Assembly: GCA_963920765.1 (NCBI GenBank)
Contig: OY987250.1
Coordinates: forward strand, 8,982,409 to 9,046,408
DNA from: Ulota crispa
Lineage: Eukaryota > Streptophyta > Bryopsida > Orthotrichales > Orthotrichaceae
Length of the DNA stretch: 64,000 bases
Direction: 5' to 3'
The notes below the pieces were generated by a model, which worked only from the letters and a program-made list of their open reading frames with translations, did no database searches and was not told the DNA's origin. A program made the position numbers and the translations under genes. The first letter of the stretch is position 1; the number at the start of each line of letters is the position of its first letter. Shown piece by piece: positions 59,238-64,000 of this stretch.

Positions 59238-60105
59238 TAGATATACGTGCATTTGATTGCTTGTGCCTGGATTAACTGAATGTAGTAGAGTGAGGATTAG
59301 CACTAATTCTGGTAGAAGCCATGGTCTATTTGATTCTGGTCTGTAGATTTTTGGATGTACGTGCATTTGATTGCGTGTGCTGGATTAATTGAATGCAGTA
59401 GACTAATTCTGGTAGAAGCCATGGTCTATTTGATTGTGATTTGTAAATTTTTAGCTGTGCGTGTATTTGATTGTGTGTGCTGGATTAATTGAATGCAGTA
59501 GACTAATTCTGGTAGAAGCCATGGTCTATTTGATTGTGATTTGTAAATTTTTAGCTGTGCGTGTATTTGATTGTGTGTGCTGGATTAATTGAATGCAGTA
59601 GAGTGAGGATTAGCACTAATTCTGGTAGAAGCCATGGTCTATTTGATTGTGATTTGTAAATTTTTAGATGTACGTGCATTTGATTGCGTGTGCTGGATTA
59701 ATTGAATGCCATAGAGTGAGGATTAGCACTAATTTTGGCAGAAGTCATGGTCTATTTGATTGTGGTCTGTAAATTTTTGGATGGACGTGTATTTGATTGC
59801 ATGTGCTGGATCAACTGAACGCGGCAGAGTGAGGATTAAGGTCAGCACTAATTCTGGCAGAAGCCATGGTCTATTTGATTGTGGTCTGTACATTTTAGAT
59901 GTACATGTATTTGATTGCGTGTGCTGGATTAATTGAATGCAATAGAGTGAGGATTAGCACTAATTCTGGTAGAAACCATGGTCTATTTGATTGTGGTTTG
60001 TAAATTTCTGGATGTTGTGATTGCGTGTGCTGGATTAATTGAATGCTGTAGAGTGAGGATTAGCACTAATCCTGCCAGAAGTCATGGTATATTTGATTGT
60101 GGAAA
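59238..60105. repeat. eight-copy tandem array upstream of aldo-keto reductase
   Basis: ATGGTCTATTTGATT (or a one-base variant) occurs at 59321, 59421, 59521, 59633, 59747, 59866, 59978 and 60084, spacing 100-119 bp. Units share TGTGCTGGATTAATTGAATG, GTGAGGATTAGCACTAATTC and GGTAGAAGCCATGG. The last unit ends about 100 bp before the aldo-keto reductase ATG, so the array lies in its promoter or leader. Confidence 0.93.
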
Positions 60106-60205
60106 ACGTGTGCAAGCTGAAGAGGTTCTCCCTCGGCTTGTAATTACTGATTTTTTTGAGCTCGCTAGCTGTTTCCGGTTCTGTGCAGGTTGGAATTTGT
60201 AAGCG

Positions 60206-63200
60206 ATGGCAGGGGCTCTTATATCCGCTATACATTTCACACATATATCTCTTGCCAATGGAGTGCTGATGCCTCGCCTTGGATTAGGCACGTTCAGGGC
60301 CAGAGACGAGGATGTGCGGAAGGCCGTGCTGTGTGCGCTCCAATGCGGTTACACGCATATCGGTAAGCTTGCTGCTATATCGTTAACGCACAGAATATCG
60401 TTTGCGTCATTCTAAGGTTTTTAACATATGTAAGCTTAGGAGTATGCTTTTGGGAGAGACTAGCGAATTTTAGTAGGAATTTCATATTTTAGATAGAATG
60501 CAAAGTAAGACTTTCATTAAGTTTTTCAAATTGTATCTATGTGATAATATCACACAGGGGAATTGCTAACGTGACACCCAAAATTGCTAACAAGACACCC
60601 CCTGTGAGCATGGAATGTGATTTTGAATGCTGATTATTTTATTGGGATCAAAAGATTTGTTTCACCTTTATCATTCTAAGGCTATACTAAAAAAATAATA
60701 GGTGTGCTTAAATTTGAAACTAAAAAATATAGGACTTTTGAGTTACTTAAAGTAAAAATACATCAACAAATAGTATTGGTGCAATAATATTACAACAAAA
60801 ATTGTACTTGTCTTGTTTTCTTTGAAGGAGGTGGTAATGCCGTGATTGAATGAATGATGGATCATTTGAAAATAAATAAAAAATAGCACTAAATTATCAA
60901 ATTTCATGCTCATAGGGGTGTCCCGGTAGGAATTTAGGGTGTCACATTGGCAATTCCCTATCACAAGATTGAATATGTGATATTACAGAGGTCAATATGT
61001 GATATCAAAGAGGATATTGTGATTTTAGTAGTATGATATTTGAGGTTTTTGTTATGAATCCGTATGTAATTCTTCGAAATGGACAGACACTGCATCTATC
61101 TATAAAAACGAGGTCGAGATTGGACAAGCTGTGCGAGCCTCTGGAATCGAGCGGGAGAGATTGTTTATCACCAGTAAGGTTTCTCCTTTTGAGCAAGGGT
61201 GAGTTCCTTTGGAAATCTTTCCGTTTTTTTGTTTAGGATTTAAGCAATGCTCATGGACAGGCATAGCTTCGTCGCTGCATGTATTTGCCGATCCTGATGA
61301 TTCGGTGAAGAGCTCAGTAATGAATGGTTCGGTGTGAGAGAACTATTGCAAGGTTCGAGAAAGCGACGCAGGCTGTGAACGACATTCTTCACCGACTCGG
61401 TTTATCTCACTTGGTAAAGATGCTCCCATAAGCATGATACACTGCAACACTTTTTTGTTACAGTTTTGAGCTTCACCTCACTTTCGTCTTCCAAACTTTG
61501 TGTATTCTTGTTGTGTAACTCCAATATTAGTATTTGATGAAAAATTTGAGTTTGTGGAGGTACAATCTGCTACAATATTCTCAGTTTTAGGATGGAGAGG
61601 TGTAAACACAAAACAAATGTCAAATGACTTGATTTTTATTTTTAAATCAATAATTCTGTTCTTGTGTACCTTCAAAATACTGAAAGTCTGATCTTTCAAG
61701 TGTGCAAGTAGTATAGTAGGATAGATGTACTTCATAAAACTATCAATTTCACTCATTCGAGGGTGTCAGGGTGAAACACTAGGTGAAATGTAGGGTTAAG
61801 ACTTAACTACTACCCCTAGTATCATGAGGGAGAAGACCTATTTGAGGTCCAGTATCTCTATTAGGCCTTAGCTTTTTATGCAAGTCTCTCTTTGCCAAGA
61901 GCTAAAAACAAAACTGTTCTTGGCTGTCTCATGAACATTGTGGTGTGGCGTGTGAATTGCTTGTGATGCGGCAATCTTCTCAGGATCTCTGCCTCATCCA
62001 TTGGTAAGTCCTCTTTGTTTTTCTCCTACATCTGTAGAAAAGTGGGGTTGTTTGTATACGAAAAATGTTTTACCGTGAAGCCAAAGGATTTCATGTGCCA
62101 CGTCAAAAGAGTTGACCCCATGCAACCTCCACTGCTGCATAATGTTTTTAGCTAAGCTGCGCAAAGCGCAGGTTTTTTGCGCAGGTTTTTAGACCACTAG
62201 TACTGTACATTTTTACGTATATTGTGATAACGACTTCTGCCCTTTTCAAAGCAAGCCAGAGCCCTAGTTAAGTTTTGATTTGGGAGGTGTTGGCATTTAG
62301 GGTTAGTGTGGTACTTGCAATCCTTGGTGTTAGTTACTGTTTACGTGATGGTTTCTACATGTTGAGATTACAAATCATGTAACTTACTCTTGTCAACTGT
62401 CTTTATGGCTGTAGGCCAGGCGCAGCCAAATTGGACACGTAAGTTCAGCTCAATACAACGGAAAAGGAAATGTAAACTTGTCCACCAGTATCACCGTTGC
62501 ATTTAGATCAATACTTTCTGTTGTAGCTTTCAATTGTTTCCTGTCACAACCATTTAACGGAATCCATTTTCCCGCCTTGGCTGCAATGTTCAGAAAATCA
62601 ACCAAAAACTCAGTGCTGCGAAGCGAAACGTGGAGAGCGTTGGAGCAATTTTACAAGCAAGGTGACAATATACTCTAACTTAACAGGATTCTCAAATTCA
62701 CTCATCTAAAATCACAAATATAAATCACTTATCTAATAGTTGAAATTTTGTTACTCGTTTCTTGTTAATGATTGCTAAGCATTTGTCTGAGCTATTTCTC
62801 CATATGTCCATGTTGGCAATGTTAGTAGAACTATTTCCAACCTTATTAAAATTAAAAGATATGAGACTATAGCTTGCCATCCAACCCTTTGTCACTTTGC
62901 ATGCCAGAACTTGGAAGGACCACTAGGTATACTATGCACCTATTAGTGGTGTAGCTTCTGGCCTTCCAATGTCTTATGGTGCTTTATTTACTTCAAAATC
63001 CATAGACTTTAAGCGCACTAAATGACTTTAGTTTACAGTTGTCTTAGGGACAACGTAACTCTTCTTCCTCAAGCAATGTGATGATTTATTCCTTCGTTGG
63101 CACGGGGGCTTTTCTCTTCCAAATATATGCATTTTGAATACTATTATGCTCAAGTGAAAGTTTTTTTTGAGTACAGGAAAATGTCGAGCCATTGGAGTGA

Positions 63201-63727
63201 GCAACTACACTGAAAAGCATCTAGAGGAGCTGATATCATCCAGTGAGATCAAACCCATGGTCAATCAGGTGGAGGTGCATCCTTGGTTAACTCAGTCACA
63301 ACTTTGCAGGGCGTGCAAGCTTCATGGAGTTGCAGTCCAAGCATATTCACCTCTTGGTGTTGGCTCTGTATGTCGTTTCTCCTGAAAGTTTGACTGTTGG
63401 CACTTTACTCTGAATGCTACCTTGTGTAGTCTATTTTCTGAGATGTTCTAAGCCTTTTTTGCCCAAGGTAAGAATTAGAAGTCCCCTTTGAAAGCTCATA
63501 ATCCATCTTAGTAACTTCCTTCGCAGACTCTGTATGATCTGGTTCCTTCTTTCTATTGGTACCTCCTTAGACATTACCGAATATATTCCCATTTCGGAAC
63601 TTAGGGTTTGGTTCTCAATGTGGTTTTTTGCAGCTGCTCAAAGACTCCACAGTGCTGAGTATCGCGTCAAAATGCAAGCGATCTCCTGCACAAGTGCTGC
63701 TCAGATGGGGTATTCAGAGTGAGCTCG
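60206..63727 (+). CDS. aldo-keto reductase (3' end beyond the window)
   Basis: Eight exons seen: 60206-60362, 61087-61198, 61353-61413, 61984-62003, 62415-62438, 62594-62661, 63177-63367, 63634-63727; 242 codons, all junctions GT/AG and in phase. NADPH-dependent carbonyl reductase of the AKR superfamily, probably cytosolic. The TIM-barrel start is GVLMPRLGLGTFRA; the catalytic tetrad is complete: Asp53 and Tyr58 (HIDTASIYKNE), Lys83 (FITSK), His116 (CLIHW). Also seen are TWRALEQFYKQGKCRAIGVS, NQVEVHPWLTQ and VQAYSPLGVGS. The cofactor-binding C-terminal exon (the usual IPRS-type block) lies past 63727. Exons 4 and 5 are only 20 and 24 bp. The pattern is closest to single-domain bacterial/plant-type AKRs such as 2,5-diketogluconate reductase-like proteins; substrate unknown. 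Confidence 0.92.
60465..61045. repeat. dispersed TGTGATATTA-rich repeat, copy 2 (interrupted)
   Basis: Outer parts (60465-60554 and 60959-61045) align with 9317-9540: TTTTCAAATTxTATxTATGTG on the left and GTGATTTTAGTAGTATGAT on the right. A MITE occupies the centre. It lies in intron 1 of the aldo-keto reductase. Confidence 0.8.
60555..60958. mobile_element. 404-bp MITE with 7-bp TSD and internal empty-site evidence
   Basis: Ends CAGGGGAATTGCTAACGTGA and inverted GGGAATTGCCAATGTGACAC; arms pair for about 60 bp (GTGACACCC, GACACCCC, GAGCATG in both). TATCACA stands at both sides (60548-60554, 60959-60965), and the uninterrupted repeat copy at 9317-9540 has TATCACA once. Confidence 0.88.
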
Positions 63728-64000
63728 GTGAGGTCATCTCATCTCTGTTTCCACAGACTTCTTCTTGGTTATTTGTGAACCTGTTGTGAATTTATCTGTG
63801 CAAACGTGCTATTCATCAAACACCTAAATATGCTGAGATAGGGTGTGAGAGTACATGGTTTTTGCATGTGTTTTAAAATCACTTTACTACACAAGTTATG
63901 CCAATTAGTGCAAGACTTTGAATAGCGCAAGATCCTTTCACACTAAATTGGGTGAATTTTGCCTAATTAGTATGAAGAGGGTTATATCTCTCACCCTTGT
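63728..64000 (+). other. start of aldo-keto reductase intron 8
   Basis: Begins with the donor GTGAGG; no acceptor or final exon was recognised before the window ends. Confidence 0.7.

Larger units (their letters stand above)
58451..60205. promoter_or_regulatory. shared divergent promoter region of NDUFB9 and aldo-keto reductase
   Basis: The two genes diverge from this 1.75 kb interval. It contains two tandem arrays (58603-59085 and 59238-60105), listed separately. No TATA position can be assigned with confidence. Confidence 0.4.

Noticed and set aside
1-64000. CRISPR arrays, bacterial operons or prophage
   Set aside because: Spliced genes, plant telo-boxes and MITEs show nuclear plant DNA; the tandem arrays lack the repeat-spacer pattern of CRISPR.

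Overview
This is plant nuclear DNA: AT-rich, spliced genes with GT/AG introns, plant-type TTTAGGG motifs, and many small transposons and decayed LTR retroelements. A complete gene for the axonemal protein CFAP65 points to a streptophyte that still makes flagellated sperm (a bryophyte, lycophyte, fern, zamioid-type gymnosperm or charophyte). Compact genes, introns of about 0.1-3 kb and roughly 10 kb per gene fit a bryophyte or seedless vascular plant best, but I cannot name the species.

Layout. 1-7.8 kb: gene-free, with a piggyBac-type transposase relic (about 4.2-4.9 kb) split by a small CACTA-like element. 8.3-8.8 kb (+): intronless PIGH, GPI-anchor synthesis. 11.9-14.9 kb (-): four-exon RGG/FoP-domain protein of the CHTOP type (mRNA export). 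About 15.9-24.9 kb (-): a decayed Ty3/gypsy element that carries a DNA cytosine-5 methyltransferase domain between protease and reverse transcriptase and a PHD finger after integrase; a 1.6 kb non-autonomous LTR element is nested in it. 29.0-44.0 kb (+): CFAP65, 11 exons, 1,827 aa. 44.8-51.7 kb (-): ALG5, 11 exons, 339 aa. 55.9-58.5 kb (-): complex I B22/NDUFB9, 5 exons, 114 aa. 60.2 kb to the end (+): aldo-keto reductase, 8 exons seen, 3' end outside the window.

The six host genes are unrelated housekeeping or sperm functions (ER glycolipid and glycan synthesis, RNA export, cilium, respiration, carbonyl reduction); nothing suggests a cluster. ALG5 and PIGH both act at the ER in glycoconjugate assembly, but they are far apart and on opposite strands.

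Most notable: (1) the methyltransferase- and PHD-bearing retrotransposon; (2) piggyBac-type transposase relic plus TTAA-flanked CCC...GGG mini-elements; (3) three genes (CHTOP-like, ALG5, NDUFB9) whose first intron is tandemly duplicated starting at the exon-1 splice donor; (4) MITE insertions whose empty sites survive in paralogous copies inside this same window. Exon models were built by eye from reading frame, splice sites and family knowledge; no alignment or database search was run.
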